A stretch of DNA of 64,000 nucleotides from NCBI RefSeq assembly GCF_018987265.1, contig NZ_CP076853.1, positions 496,001 through 560,000 on the forward strand. Reading direction: 5' to 3'. This DNA comes from Rhizobium sp. WYJ-E13. Its GTDB lineage: Bacteria; Pseudomonadota; Alphaproteobacteria; Rhizobiales; Rhizobiaceae. The notes beneath the pieces were generated by a model. The model searched no databases. It saw only the letters and a list, made by a program, of their open reading frames with translations, and had not been told where the DNA came from. Both the position numbers and the translations under genes were made by a program. Below are positions 18,078-27,234 of this stretch, one piece after another; the first letter of the stretch is position 1, and the number at the start of each line of letters is the position of its first letter.

Positions 18078-19268
18078 ATGACGAATCTGCTCTCGAATTC
18101 CGTTGCCCGCCGTATCTTTCTCGCCAAGCAAGGGCTGAGCGCGCCTCCGAACCGCGCGCTGACCAAGGCTGGCCTGCTGGACCTTATCCATGTTCTTGGC
18201 TTCGTGCAGGTCGACAGCATCCAGACGGTGGAGCGCGCCCATCACCAGATTCTCTTTTCCCGCAACCAGACGTACCGGCGCGAACATTTGACCGCGCTGT
18301 TGGAGAAGGATGGTGCGCTCTTCGAACATTGGACGCATGATGCCTCCATCCTGCCGAGCGCCTTCTTCAAATATTGGAAGCACAGGTTCGTCGATGAGGA
18401 GCGGGCAATTGTCGAGCGCTGGCGCAAATGGCGCGGCGAGGGCTTCGAAGCTTCCTTCGAGGAAACCTACGAGCGGGTGGTGAAGGAGGGAGCGATCCTG
18501 GCGCGCGACATGAAGGCGGACGGTCACGTCTCCGGTGGCTGGTGGAACTGGCATCCGAACAAGACGGCGCTCGAATATTTCTGGCGCACCGGCAAGTTCG
18601 CCATCGCCGGCCGCTCCAATTTCCAGAAGATCTACGACCTCGTCGAACGCGTCATTCCGGCCGAATTCCATGAGCCGGAGGTGAGCCGCGAGGATTTCGT
18701 CGACTGGGCTTGCCGCAGTGCGCTCACCCGTTTGGGCTTTGCCACCCACGGCGAAATCGCCGCCTTCTGGGATCTCTTGTCACCGGATGAGGCGAAGGCA
18801 TGGGTAGCCGAACATCGGGATGAGCTGATCGAAGTGCTGATCGAACCGGCGCTTGGCGGTAAGCCGCGCTCTTCATGGGCTTTTGCCGATTTCCTCGGCA
18901 CGATAGACACTTATCCGGAAGCGCCCCCGCGAATCCGGGTGCTCAGCCCGTTTGACCCGATGATTCGGGACAGAAACCGGACGGAGCGTCTTTTCGGCTT
19001 CTTCTATCGCATCGAGATCTTCGTGCCGGAACCGAAGCGCGAATACGGCTACTATGTTTTCCCGCTCCTGGAGGGGGACCGGCTGATCGGCCGCATCGAC
19101 ATGAAGGCAGACAGGAAAAAGGGCACGCTCGATGTGAAGCGGCTGTGGCTGGAGCCGCGCGTGAAAGCGTCTGCCGGTCGGATCGAAAAGCTGGAAGCCG
19201 AGCTCGAGCGCCTGGCGCGCTTCGCCGGTGTGGAGCAGGTCGTTTATCTGGACGGCTGGAGAGGGTAG
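18078..19268 (+). CDS. YcaQ-type (AlkX) winged-helix DNA glycosylase family protein
   Basis: This 396-residue protein of the HTH_42 family contains tandem winged helices. Members excise alkylated bases and unhook interstrand cross-links. The sequence FVQVDSIQTVERAH near residues 43-56 carries Q44-V45-D46, matching the Q-x-D catalytic motif of the YcaQ branch, as against Q-x-Q in the AlkZ branch. LFEHWTHDASILP and the C-terminal LSPFDPMIRDRNRTERLFGF are conserved family segments. It is a single gene on the plus strand between bioM and the ribB gene. The specific lesion is unknown. Confidence 0.9.
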   Translation: MTNLLSNSVARRIFLAKQGLSAPPNRALTKAGLLDLIHVLGFVQVDSIQTVERAHHQILFSRNQTYRREHLTALLEKDGALFEHWTHDASILPSAFFKYWKHRFVDEERAIVERWRKWRGEGFEASFEETYERVVKEGAILARDMKADGHVSGGWWNWHPNKTALEYFWRTGKFAIAGRSNFQKIYDLVERVIPAEFHEPEVSREDFVDWACRSALTRLGFATHGEIAAFWDLLSPDEAKAWVAEHRDELIEVLIEPALGGKPRSSWAFADFLGTIDTYPEAPPRIRVLSPFDPMIRDRNRTERLFGFFYRIEIFVPEPKREYGYYVFPLLEGDRLIGRIDMKADRKKGTLDVKRLWLEPRVKASAGRIEKLEAELERLARFAGVEQVVYLDGWRG

Positions 19269-19296
19269 TCCCTTCTCCCTGAGGAAGAAGGGATAA

Positions 19297-20400
19297 TCAG
19301 CAGATCTCCGTCTTGGAAATCTTGATGCCGAACCCTTCCAGGCCAACATAGTGCCGTTCGCGGCTGGTCATCAGCGTGATCGAGCTGACGCCGAGATCTT
19401 TCAGGATCTGTGCGCCGAGGCCGATTTCCAGCCATTCGTTGTCGCGCGTCTGCGCTTCGGCATGGGCCTCGCGGCCCTGGTTGCGTGCCTTGCGGCCGTT
19501 GTCATAGTGGCCGACTCCAACAGAGCCTTCGCGCAGGTAGACGATGACGCCGCGGCCCTGTTCGGCGATCTTCTGCATGTAGAAATCGACCGGTTTGCGC
19601 TTGCCGAACAGATCGTCGGCGACGTTTTCCGGATGCAGACGCACCGGAATATCGACGCCATCCCTGATGTCGCCGAAGACGACGGCGAGGTGCTGCATCG
19701 GGTCCCAGGGCAGGGAATAGGTGTGTGCCCTGGCCTTGCCGAACGGTGTGTCGATATCGAAGCTCGAGCCGAGTTCGATCAACGTTTCCTTGCGCTGGCG
19801 ATAAGCGATGAGGTCGGCGACCGAGAGGAGCTTCAGCCCGTGCTGCTCGGCGAAATCCACAACCTGCGGGCCGCGCGTCACCGTGCCGTCGTCATTGACG
19901 AGTTCGGAGATGACGCCGATCGGCGGCAGGCCGGCAAGCTTGCAGAGATCGACAGCCGCTTCCGTGTGTCCCGAGCGCATCAGGACGCCGCCTTCGCGGG
20001 AAACCAGCGGGAAGATATGTCCGGGGCGGACGAAATCGGAGGCGCCGACATTCGGATTGGCGAGATTTCGCACCGTAAGCGTGCGGTCGTCGGCGGAAAT
20101 GCCTGTCGTCGTACCATGCTTGAAATCGACGGAAACGGTGAAGGCAGTCGTATGGGCGGAATCATTTTCTGCCACCATCGCATTGAGGTTCAGCCGCTTG
20201 GCCTCTTCCTTCGGCATCGGTGCGCAAACGATGCCTGATGTGTGGCGCACGATGAAGGCCATCTTTTCCGGCGTCGCATGCACGGCCGCAACGATCAGGT
20301 CGCCCTCGTTTTCGCGATCATTATCATCCATGACGACGACAATTTCGCCGGCTTCGAAGGCCCTGATGGCATCGACAACGCGCTTCTGGTCATAAGGCAT
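19297..20400 (-). CDS. ribB: 3,4-dihydroxy-2-butanone 4-phosphate synthase with degenerate GTP cyclohydrolase II domain (RibBX type)
   Basis: The N-terminal domain (about 1-200) makes the four-carbon riboflavin precursor from ribulose 5-phosphate; its acidic loop DDNDRENEGDLI and RSGHTEAAVDLCKLAG are intact. The C-terminal domain (about 205-367) has the GTP cyclohydrolase II fold but lacks its zinc cysteines: where RibA has HSECLTGD...CDC, this protein reads RLHPENVADDLFGKRKPV. GTP hydrolysis is therefore unlikely, and another ribA should exist elsewhere. The arrangement matches the RibBX class known in proteobacteria. It is 10 bases downstream of aroC, so co-transcription is likely. Confidence 0.93.
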   Translation of the reverse strand: MPYDQKRVVDAIRAFEAGEIVVVMDDNDRENEGDLIVAAVHATPEKMAFIVRHTSGIVCAPMPKEEAKRLNLNAMVAENDSAHTTAFTVSVDFKHGTTTGISADDRTLTVRNLANPNVGASDFVRPGHIFPLVSREGGVLMRSGHTEAAVDLCKLAGLPPIGVISELVNDDGTVTRGPQVVDFAEQHGLKLLSVADLIAYRQRKETLIELGSSFDIDTPFGKARAHTYSLPWDPMQHLAVVFGDIRDGVDIPVRLHPENVADDLFGKRKPVDFYMQKIAEQGRGVIVYLREGSVGVGHYDNGRKARNQGREAHAEAQTRDNEWLEIGLGAQILKDLGVSSITLMTSRERHYVGLEGFGIKISKTEIC

Positions 20401-20410
20401 GGGACAGGTC

Positions 20411-21508
20411 CTATTTCAGCCGGCCGGTCTGGCCGCGGTCGCGAAGATAGTGGTCGGCAATGGCGCAGGCGATCATCGCCTCGCCGATCGGCACGGCGCG
20501 GATACCGACGCAGGGGTCATGACGGCCCTTGGTGCGGATGTCGACATTCTTGCCGTCGGCATCGATCGACTGCCGTTCGGTGAGAATGGAAGAGGTCGGC
20601 TTGACGGCGAAGCGGGCAACGACCGGCTGGCCAGTCGAAATGCCGCCAAGAATACCACCGGCATTGTTGGACAGGAAGATCGGCTTGCCGTCATTGCCCA
20701 TGCGCATCTCGTCGGCATTGTCCTCGCCGCTCGTCTCGGCGGCGGCAAAGCCGTTGCCGATCTCCACGCCCTTGACGGCGTTGATCGACATCAGCAGCGA
20801 AGCGATATCCTGGTCGAGCTTTCCGTAGATCGGTGCACCAAGCCCTGCCGGAACACCTTCGGCAACTACTTCGACGACGGCGCCGATGGAGGAGCCGGCT
20901 TTGCGGATGCCGTCGAGATACTCTTCCCAGACGGGCACGATCTCGGCATCGGGGGAGAAGAACGGGTTCTGGCCGACCTGGTCCCAATCCCAGTTGGCGC
21001 GGTTGATCTTGTGTTTGCCGATCTGCACCAGCGCACCGCGAATGGTAACACCGGGCACGACGAGGCGGGCAATGCCGCCAGCTGCGACGCGTGCCGCCGT
21101 CTCGCGTGCGGATGAACGGCCGCCGCCGCGATAGTCGCGGATGCCGTATTTCGTGTCATAGGTGTAGTCGGCATGGCCGGGGCGATATTGGCGGGCGATC
21201 TCGCCATAGTCCTTGGAGCGCTGGTCGGTATTCTCGATCAGCATGGAAATCGGCGTGCCGGTCGAGATCATCGTTTCGCCGTCGGTATCCATCATCACGC
21301 CGGAGAGAACTTTCACCAGATCGTCCTCGCGCCGCTGGGTGACGAAGCGGCTCTGGCCGGGCTTGCGCTTGTCGAGCCAGACCTGCAGGTCCTCGAGCTT
21401 GAAGCGCAGACCGGGAGGGCAGCCGTCGACGACGGCGCCGAGCGCCGGTCCGTGGCTTTCGCCCCAGGTGGTTACACGGAAGAGGTGACCGAATGTATTA
21501 TGCGACAT
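20411..21508 (-). CDS. aroC: Chorismate synthase
   Basis: AroC converts 5-enolpyruvylshikimate 3-phosphate to chorismate using reduced FMN, the last common step of aromatic amino acid synthesis. The 365 residues carry all three family signatures: [38 protein letters not shown] and [13 protein letters not shown]. The pairing with ribB is notable because AroC needs FMN, the downstream product of riboflavin synthesis. The start ATG at 21508 gives the normal length. Confidence 0.97.
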   Translation of the reverse strand: MSHNTFGHLFRVTTWGESHGPALGAVVDGCPPGLRFKLEDLQVWLDKRKPGQSRFVTQRREDDLVKVLSGVMMDTDGETMISTGTPISMLIENTDQRSKDYGEIARQYRPGHADYTYDTKYGIRDYRGGGRSSARETAARVAAGGIARLVVPGVTIRGALVQIGKHKINRANWDWDQVGQNPFFSPDAEIVPVWEEYLDGIRKAGSSIGAVVEVVAEGVPAGLGAPIYGKLDQDIASLLMSINAVKGVEIGNGFAAAETSGEDNADEMRMGNDGKPIFLSNNAGGILGGISTGQPVVARFAVKPTSSILTERQSIDADGKNVDIRTKGRHDPCVGIRAVPIGEAMIACAIADHYLRDRGQTGRLK

Positions 21509-21679
21509 GTGTTCCCGCCGGATGCGCGGAGCCGGTCGTCACCGGCCGCGCCATTACTTAAAAAGGCGCGACACTCATAGGCCAAAAAGCCGTTCAGGCA
21601 AAAGCCTTTCTTTGCGCCTGATGGGGCGATCAGAGGAATGGTATTTCCGGTATTGGGACCGATAGCCTAGGCTTCAGCG

Positions 21680-24600
21680 CTAGGATGCCAGCAGCCAGGC
21701 CGTGCCGCGCGCCTCGATGGCGAAATCGTCGAAGGAGAGGGGGCGTGCGAAGGCATAGCCCTGCAGGAGATCGCAGCCGAGATCGCGCAGCAGTTCGGCA
21801 TGATCAAGCGTCTCGACGCCCTCGGCCACCGTCTCCACGCCGAGCGAGCGGGCGATTTCGATGATGGAGCTGACGAGCGCGCGTTCCTGCGAAGAGGCGA
21901 CGATCGGCTGCACGAGCTGCCGGTCGATCTTCAGCCGCTTCGGCTTGAGCTTCAAAAGCGACACGATCGACGTGTGGCCGGTGCCGAAATCATCGATCTC
22001 GATATCGATGCCGAGCGCCTTGATTCGTTCGAGATTCTGCGAGACCACATCCTCGCTCTCGTCGAGGAAGATGGATTCCACCAGTTCGAAGGAGATTTCG
22101 CCGGGACGGATCTGCAGGTCGCCAAGCGATTCCAGCAGGCTGCCGTCGTGCAGGCGCCGCGCCGAGACGTTGACCGAGACCTTCGGCACGGAGATGCCCT
22201 GTGCCGCCCAGCGCATCTTGTCGCGCAATGCGGTCTCCAGCACGATGCGGTCGAGCGTCTGTACGACATTGATTTCGTCGGCAATGCGCAGGAACTTATC
22301 CGGCGTCAGCAAGCCCTTGGAGGGATGGCGCCAGCGCACCAGCGCCTCCACCCCGGTCAGCTTCATCGAGCGGGCGCAGAATTGCGGCTGGTACCAGGCC
22401 GTGAACTCGCCATTGTCGATGCCGGCGAGGATCTCGTCGGCGGTGCGCTTGTTGTTGATGATATCGGCTTGAAGATTGTGATTGAAGAATTCGAAGCGGT
22501 TGCGGCCGAGGCTCTTGGCGCGATAGAGCGCGATATCGGCATTGATCAGCACCTTGCGCGCATCGACATGGATGCCGTTCGCCAGCGCAATGCCGATCGA
22601 CACGCCGCAGCGGCAGGAGAAGCCCTGGAAATCGATGGGCTGACGCATTTCCTCGACGATGCGGCCTGCAAGCTCTGCCATCTCCGTGTCGCCCGTGTCG
22701 AAGGAGAGGATGACGAATTCGTCTCCACCGATACGCGCCACGACATCTCGGTCACGCACGCTTCTCGAAAGCACGCGGGATGCATGCACCAGCATCGCGT
22801 CGCCGGCGGCATGCCCCAGCGTGTCGTTGATTTCCTTGAAGCGGTCGAGGTCGATATGCAGGATCGCGAATGTCTGCCGCTCGCTGCGGCCGGCATCCGT
22901 CAGGCTTTCCAGTGCTATGTCGAGCTTGCGGCGGTTGGCGAGCGAGGTCAGCGGGTCGTGAAGGGAATTGTGCTCGATCCTGTTCTTGGCAAGCTCCAGT
23001 TCAACGTTCTTGGCGATCGCCTCGTCCTTCGCGGACTTGAGGCGCAGCGTCATCAAAGCGTCTTCTGTCGAATCGAAGGCGATGCCGATGATTTTCATCT
23101 CGCCGGTCGGCGTGCGGTGCACCTTGCCGACGGAACGCACGTAGCGCAAGCCGCCATTCTCGTCCGGCACGCGGACGACAAGCGTATGCGTGTCCCCGAG
23201 TCGCTTGAAATGTCGGGCGCTTTCGAGCGCCAGCCCGCGATCATCGGGATGGATTCGGGAGAGCCAGGCGTCTTCGGTCACGAAGGCATTGCTCTGCTTC
23301 AACCCGTAGAGTTCTTGCATGCGCTCGTCCCAGATCGAACCGGCCTTGCCGAGAACGGCTTCCCAGATTCCGCATTGATAGGAATCGAGTGCCAGATCGA
23401 GCTTGCTGGACAGTACGGAAAGCTCGGCCTCACGGCTTGAAAGCTCCTCAAGTGCAAGTTCCAGCTCGGCATTTTTGAGTTCGCTTGTTTCTTTGGCGAG
23501 ACGAAGCGTGTTGGTGACTTCTGCGTCGGCCGTGACATCCCAGACGATGCCGATCGTCTTTCCTGCGCCGCCGGCATCCGTATAGAAGGCGCCGATGGAC
23601 CGCAGGTGGCGGATGCGGCCATCCTCCCGCATCACCCTGTATTGCGCGGTACAGGCTTCCCCCGCTATGCTGCAGCCGAAGAAATGAACCTCTGCGATTT
23701 CGCGGTCTTCGGGCACGATCGTTGACAGCCACACTGCCTGCGATCGGATACCCTCTATCGCCTTGAGGCCGTGAAGCGAGGATGCGCGCGCATCCCAGGA
23801 AAGGCTGGTGGCGTTTTCCGGCAACTCCCAAATGCCGATCCGGGAGGATTCGAGTGCCAGGTTGAGCCGCTGCGACAGTTCCAGAAGCTTGGCCTCGCGC
23901 GCTTCAAGCTGCGTAATATTGCGATTGCGTTCGCCGAGCAGCAACGTGGCGAAGAAGATCGGGATGATGATCACGCAGCCTGCGGCGACGATGATCAATC
24001 GCAGTTCGGGCTGATTGTCTGGAACGGCCGTCCAGCCTGTGTTCGGTACCGCCGCCAGTTCCCATCGCCCGCCCGCGAAATTGATTTTACGGCGGAGCGG
24101 ATCTTTGCCGTAAATATCGGGGGGGCCGAAGAATGGCGCGGCCGTTTCGTCTGGAGTGCCGATGTCGCGCACTGCGACCGACAGGTGGTCGAGATGCGGA
24201 TAGCGCTCCTGGTTCTCGCTGTTACGCGCGGGTCTAAGACCCGTCGCCTCGTAGAACATGTTCTGGTCGATGACTGCCTCGACCGCGCCCCAGATGCGGC
24301 GTTTGCCGTCCTGCTTGATGAAAACCGGGAAGAAGATCGCGAAGGCGTTTTCTGCGTCCGTCGTCTTGAAGGGACCGTAGAAGCGGGCCGACTGATCGCC
24401 GGAATTGCGGCTGATCGACATGCGCTGCAGCAGTACGTCCCGCACATCCCTGCCGATCCGGTCTTTGCCTGATTGCGCCGGATAGACCGACTTGACGATG
24501 AAATCAGGCGCGACCGCAATATGGATGAAATGCGGGTTCTGGATCAGCAGCCAGTTGATCTGCCGTTCCATCTCCACTTCGTTCGTCGGCGTACTGAGCG

Positions 24601-24862
24601 AGATCAGGTTGGAAAGGTCGCGGACGGCGGTGATGTCCATGTTGATCTGCGCCGCCATGCGGGCGCGGATCAGGTTCGTCTCGTTTGCAGTTCGGATTTG
24701 CAGCTCGCGCAGATAGGCGGCAGTATTCGCGCTGTCGAGCGCAAAGCCGACGGCAATAACGACAACAGCCATGAGGGCGGAAACCAGCAGCGAGACACGC
24801 GTATTCTTCAGAACACGCCGCAGTTGGTTGCCGTTGCTCAGCCGGAATTGCAAATCACACAC
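21680..24862 (-). CDS. CHASE-PAS-PAS-GGDEF-EAL cyclic-di-GMP protein
   Basis: This membrane signalling protein of up to 1060 residues has a first membrane helix at about 24-44, a periplasmic CHASE-like domain (about 75-270) and a second helix at about 285-305. A coiled segment and two PAS domains follow (about 330-450 and 490-610), then GGDEF (about 645-800) and EAL (about 820-1050). The diguanylate cyclase site is intact (RIGGDEFVIL). The phosphodiesterase motif EALVRWRHP, the DDFGTG loop and VAEGVET are also present, so both activities are possible. It starts with GTG at 24862; a TTG three codons later is an alternative. Input signal unknown. Confidence 0.94.
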   Translation of the reverse strand: MCDLQFRLSNGNQLRRVLKNTRVSLLVSALMAVVVIAVGFALDSANTAAYLRELQIRTANETNLIRARMAAQINMDITAVRDLSNLISLSTPTNEVEMERQINWLLIQNPHFIHIAVAPDFIVKSVYPAQSGKDRIGRDVRDVLLQRMSISRNSGDQSARFYGPFKTTDAENAFAIFFPVFIKQDGKRRIWGAVEAVIDQNMFYEATGLRPARNSENQERYPHLDHLSVAVRDIGTPDETAAPFFGPPDIYGKDPLRRKINFAGGRWELAAVPNTGWTAVPDNQPELRLIIVAAGCVIIIPIFFATLLLGERNRNITQLEAREAKLLELSQRLNLALESSRIGIWELPENATSLSWDARASSLHGLKAIEGIRSQAVWLSTIVPEDREIAEVHFFGCSIAGEACTAQYRVMREDGRIRHLRSIGAFYTDAGGAGKTIGIVWDVTADAEVTNTLRLAKETSELKNAELELALEELSSREAELSVLSSKLDLALDSYQCGIWEAVLGKAGSIWDERMQELYGLKQSNAFVTEDAWLSRIHPDDRGLALESARHFKRLGDTHTLVVRVPDENGGLRYVRSVGKVHRTPTGEMKIIGIAFDSTEDALMTLRLKSAKDEAIAKNVELELAKNRIEHNSLHDPLTSLANRRKLDIALESLTDAGRSERQTFAILHIDLDRFKEINDTLGHAAGDAMLVHASRVLSRSVRDRDVVARIGGDEFVILSFDTGDTEMAELAGRIVEEMRQPIDFQGFSCRCGVSIGIALANGIHVDARKVLINADIALYRAKSLGRNRFEFFNHNLQADIINNKRTADEILAGIDNGEFTAWYQPQFCARSMKLTGVEALVRWRHPSKGLLTPDKFLRIADEINVVQTLDRIVLETALRDKMRWAAQGISVPKVSVNVSARRLHDGSLLESLGDLQIRPGEISFELVESIFLDESEDVVSQNLERIKALGIDIEIDDFGTGHTSIVSLLKLKPKRLKIDRQLVQPIVASSQERALVSSIIEIARSLGVETVAEGVETLDHAELLRDLGCDLLQGYAFARPLSFDDFAIEARGTAWLLAS

Positions 24863-25099
24863 CCCTACATTCGCGCCGACTTTAGGGGGCAGGGGTTAAT
24901 TTACGATTGCGCGCATTCGTGGCTGCTAAATCGCGTAAACGGAGAGAAAAAGACGGTCAACGGAGCCTCTTGATTATCCGTAAAATCCTATTCATCAATT
25001 GGGCGCCGAAAGCCATTCTTCCGGGCAATTTTCGCCATATTCAGGAGTTTATCTGTGGCCACTCGATATCAACGGCAGCGTTTCAAAGGGATTGCCGAC

Positions 25100-25360
25100 A
25101 TGCGTTTCGTTATTGCTACGCTTCTGGCCACGGCAAATTTTCTTTCGCCCATGAGCAGTTTTGCCGAGAGCGCTGATGTCGAGGCGACCATCAAGAAGGT
25201 CGACACGACCAATCTCGTCCTGACGCTGGACGACGGCAAGACCTATCAGGCGCCCGAGGAATTCGACTTCGAAGGCCTGAAGGCCGGCGTCAAGGTGGTG
25301 ATTTTCTATACGGAAGTCGACGGCAAGCGCGTCATCAACGATCTCGACATCGTCAAGTGA
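25100..25360 (+). CDS. DUF1344 domain-containing secreted protein
   Basis: This is a small exported protein of 86 residues. MRFVIATLLATANFLSPMSSFAES is a signal peptide; the mature part (SADVEATIKKVDTTNLVLTLDDGKTY) is the compact beta-rich DUF1344 domain known from rhizobia and of unknown function. I chose ATG 25100 rather than in-frame ATG 25055 because the signal peptide begins there and AAGGG lies upstream. The gene ends 16 bases before a large inverted-repeat element. Confidence 0.88.
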   Translation: MRFVIATLLATANFLSPMSSFAESADVEATIKKVDTTNLVLTLDDGKTYQAPEEFDFEGLKAGVKVVIFYTEVDGKRVINDLDIVK

Positions 25361-25376
25361 GCAAGTCCCATCTGGG

Positions 25377-25672
25377 CTAGAGCCTTTCCTGGTTAGATTG
25401 AAGCATTCTGCCGGAGCAGGTTTGCGTCAGGGCAAAGGCGATTGGCGAAGGGCATACCCCTTGGTACGTCCGAGCCGATCGCCTTTGATCCTGGCAGAAA
25501 GATGCCCGGCCCTAGCTGGTTTGCAGGCAAACCAGCGGGTTGGCTGAAACGGGCCGCCTGATCGACCGGCCGGCTTGGCTGTAGATCTGGGCTACGACGC
25601 GCGCCGGCCGGTCGATCATCCGACTCCGTTTGAGCCAACAGAATGCTTCAATCTAACCAGGAAAGGCTCTAG
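25377..25672. repeat. MITE-like element with 34-bp perfect terminal inverted repeats
   Basis: Bases 25377-25410 are an exact reverse complement of 25639-25672 (34 of 34). Inside lie further perfect or near-perfect palindromes: GCTGGTTTGC/GCAAACCAGC (25515-25524 with 25527-25536), GATCGACCGGCCGGC/GCCGGCCGGTCGATC (25560-25574 with 25603-25617), and AAAGGCGAT/ATCGCCTTT (25434-25442 with 25478-25486). The ends are CTAG, so a TA target duplication around GAGCC...GGCTC is possible, as in IS630-type MITEs. It encodes no transposase. The right repeat supplies the TAG stop of the phosphatase gene. Palindromic mosaic elements (RIME) are known in Rhizobium; I cannot tell whether this belongs to that class. 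Confidence 0.88.
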
Positions 25673-26259
25673 ATCCAGCCGATCAGGCTCTGCGACGTCT
25701 CGATCTTCAAAATCCGATCCTGGGGGATTTCACCTTCCGAGGCGACGTCCTTCGGCAGGTCGGAGATTATCTTGAACAAGCTTCTGATGACGCCGCCGTG
25801 GGTAACGCAGACGGTCGGCCGGTCAATCGAATTCAGCCATGCGCCAGTCCGCCACGACATGATCTCGTAGCTTTCCGCATCCTCGCCCGGCGGAATGAAA
25901 TCCCATTTGTTGATGTTGCGTTCTGCGACGCGCTCGGTCTGCGAGGCCCTGAGCTGCTTGAGCGTGTAGCCTTCCCAGTCGCCGAAGGAGACCTCGACCA
26001 GACGTTCATCGGTGCGGTATTCCTTGGGCGGGAGCCCCATGGCCGATCGCATGATCTCCATGGTCTCGCGCGTGCGGCCGAGCGGGCTTGCGACGAAATC
26101 GAAATCCGTATCGTCCCCGTTCAGGATCGCCGCAAGGGCGATCCCGTTCTGTCTTGCCTGTTCGCGGCCGATCGCATTGATCGGAATATCCTTCTGCCCC
26201 TGCAGGCGACGCTCCGCATTCCAGTCGGTCTGGCCGTGTCTGATCACATAGATAAGCAC
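25669..26259 (-). CDS. Histidine phosphatase (phosphoglycerate mutase-like) family protein
   Basis: This 196-residue histidine phosphatase carries the catalytic RHGQTDWN at residues 7-14, the second Arg in SPLGRTRET, the Glu in VSFGDWEG and the second His in VTHGG. Substrate is unknown; the family covers cofactor-dependent mutases and many broad phosphatases. It starts with GTG and lies 34 bases after fabI, so the pair is probably one operon. The TAG stop and the last Ile codon boundary fall in the terminal repeat of the adjacent inverted-repeat element, so its C-terminus may have been set by that insertion. Confidence 0.9.
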   Translation of the reverse strand: MLIYVIRHGQTDWNAERRLQGQKDIPINAIGREQARQNGIALAAILNGDDTDFDFVASPLGRTRETMEIMRSAMGLPPKEYRTDERLVEVSFGDWEGYTLKQLRASQTERVAERNINKWDFIPPGEDAESYEIMSWRTGAWLNSIDRPTVCVTHGGVIRSLFKIISDLPKDVASEGEIPQDRILKIETSQSLIGWI

Positions 26260-26293
26260 GGGGATCGGCTCCGCTCGAGGGTAGTAGGACGCC

Positions 26294-27112
26294 TCAGTCC
26301 TTGATGACGGAAATATCAGGCGCGTCCACCGCCTTCATGCCGATGACATGATAGCCGCTGTCGGCGTGATGCACTTCACCGGTCACCGAACGCGACAGGT
26401 CGGAGAGAAGGTAGAGACCGACATCGCCCACTTCCTCGATGGTAACCGTACGGCGCAGCGGCGCATTGTACTCGTTCCACTTGAGGATATAGCGGAAATC
26501 ACCGATGCCTGAAGCAGCGAGCGTCTTGATCGGGCCTGCCGAAACGGCGTTGACGCGGATGTTTTTCGGTCCGAGATCGACGGCGAGATACTTGACGCTC
26601 GCTTCAAGTGCGGCCTTGGCGACGCCCATGACATTGTAGTTCGGCATCACCTTTTCTGCACCGTAATAGGTGAGGGTGAGCATAGAGCCGCCTTCCCTCA
26701 TCAGCTTCTCGGCGCGGCGAGCGACCGAGGTGAAGGAGTAGACGGAGATCTGCATCGTCTTGGCGAAATTGTCCGGCGTCGTATCGACGTAACGGCCGGT
26801 CAGTTCGTCCTTGTCGGAAAAACCGATCGCGTGCACGATGAAATCGATCTTGCCCCAGAGCTTCTCGACATTGTCGAAAACGGCATCGATCGTGGATTCG
26901 TCACTGACGTCGCAATGGCCGACCATGACGGCGCCGATTTCGGCAGCCAGTGGCTCCACGCGCTTCTTCAGGGCATCGCCCTGGTAGGTGAATGCAACTT
27001 CTCCGCCCTGCGCATGAATGGCCTTGGCAATACCCCACGCAATCGAACGATTGTTGGCGACACCCATGATGACGCCGCGTTTGCCTGCCATGAGGCCGGA
27101 TGCTTGAGCCAT
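26294..27112 (-). CDS. fabI: Enoyl-[acyl-carrier-protein] reductase (NADH) FabI
   Basis: FabI reduces trans-2-enoyl-ACP in the last step of each fatty acid elongation cycle. The 272 residues carry the FabI-specific cofactor loop GVANNRSIAWGIA, the HAIGFSDKDEL segment and the catalytic Tyr-x6-Lys in NYNVMGVAKAAL. KTLAASGI marks the substrate loop that also contacts triclosan-type inhibitors. Length is typical. The ATG at 27112 follows GGGAAG. Confidence 0.96.
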   Translation of the reverse strand: MAQASGLMAGKRGVIMGVANNRSIAWGIAKAIHAQGGEVAFTYQGDALKKRVEPLAAEIGAVMVGHCDVSDESTIDAVFDNVEKLWGKIDFIVHAIGFSDKDELTGRYVDTTPDNFAKTMQISVYSFTSVARRAEKLMREGGSMLTLTYYGAEKVMPNYNVMGVAKAALEASVKYLAVDLGPKNIRVNAVSAGPIKTLAASGIGDFRYILKWNEYNAPLRRTVTIEEVGDVGLYLLSDLSRSVTGEVHHADSGYHVIGMKAVDAPDISVIKD

Positions 27113-27234
27113 ATTTCGCTTCCCTAGGAATTCTGATGATCCTGCCTATGGCATAGGCCGTTAATCGGTTCAAGCTTGGCTAAGATCATCAACTGTTAGG
27201 GATCGTAACAAAGGGTGCGATTGTCACTGAAATT

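Noticed and set aside
21800..23440. 546-residue plus-strand frame opposite the large GGDEF-EAL protein
   Set aside because: Antisense shadow; GGDEF and EAL motifs are on the other strand.
25393..25638. 81-residue minus-strand frame inside the inverted-repeat element
   Set aside because: It lies wholly within the palindromic element, is Pro/Arg/Gln-rich without domain pattern, and lacks a good ribosome site; such frames come free with palindromes.
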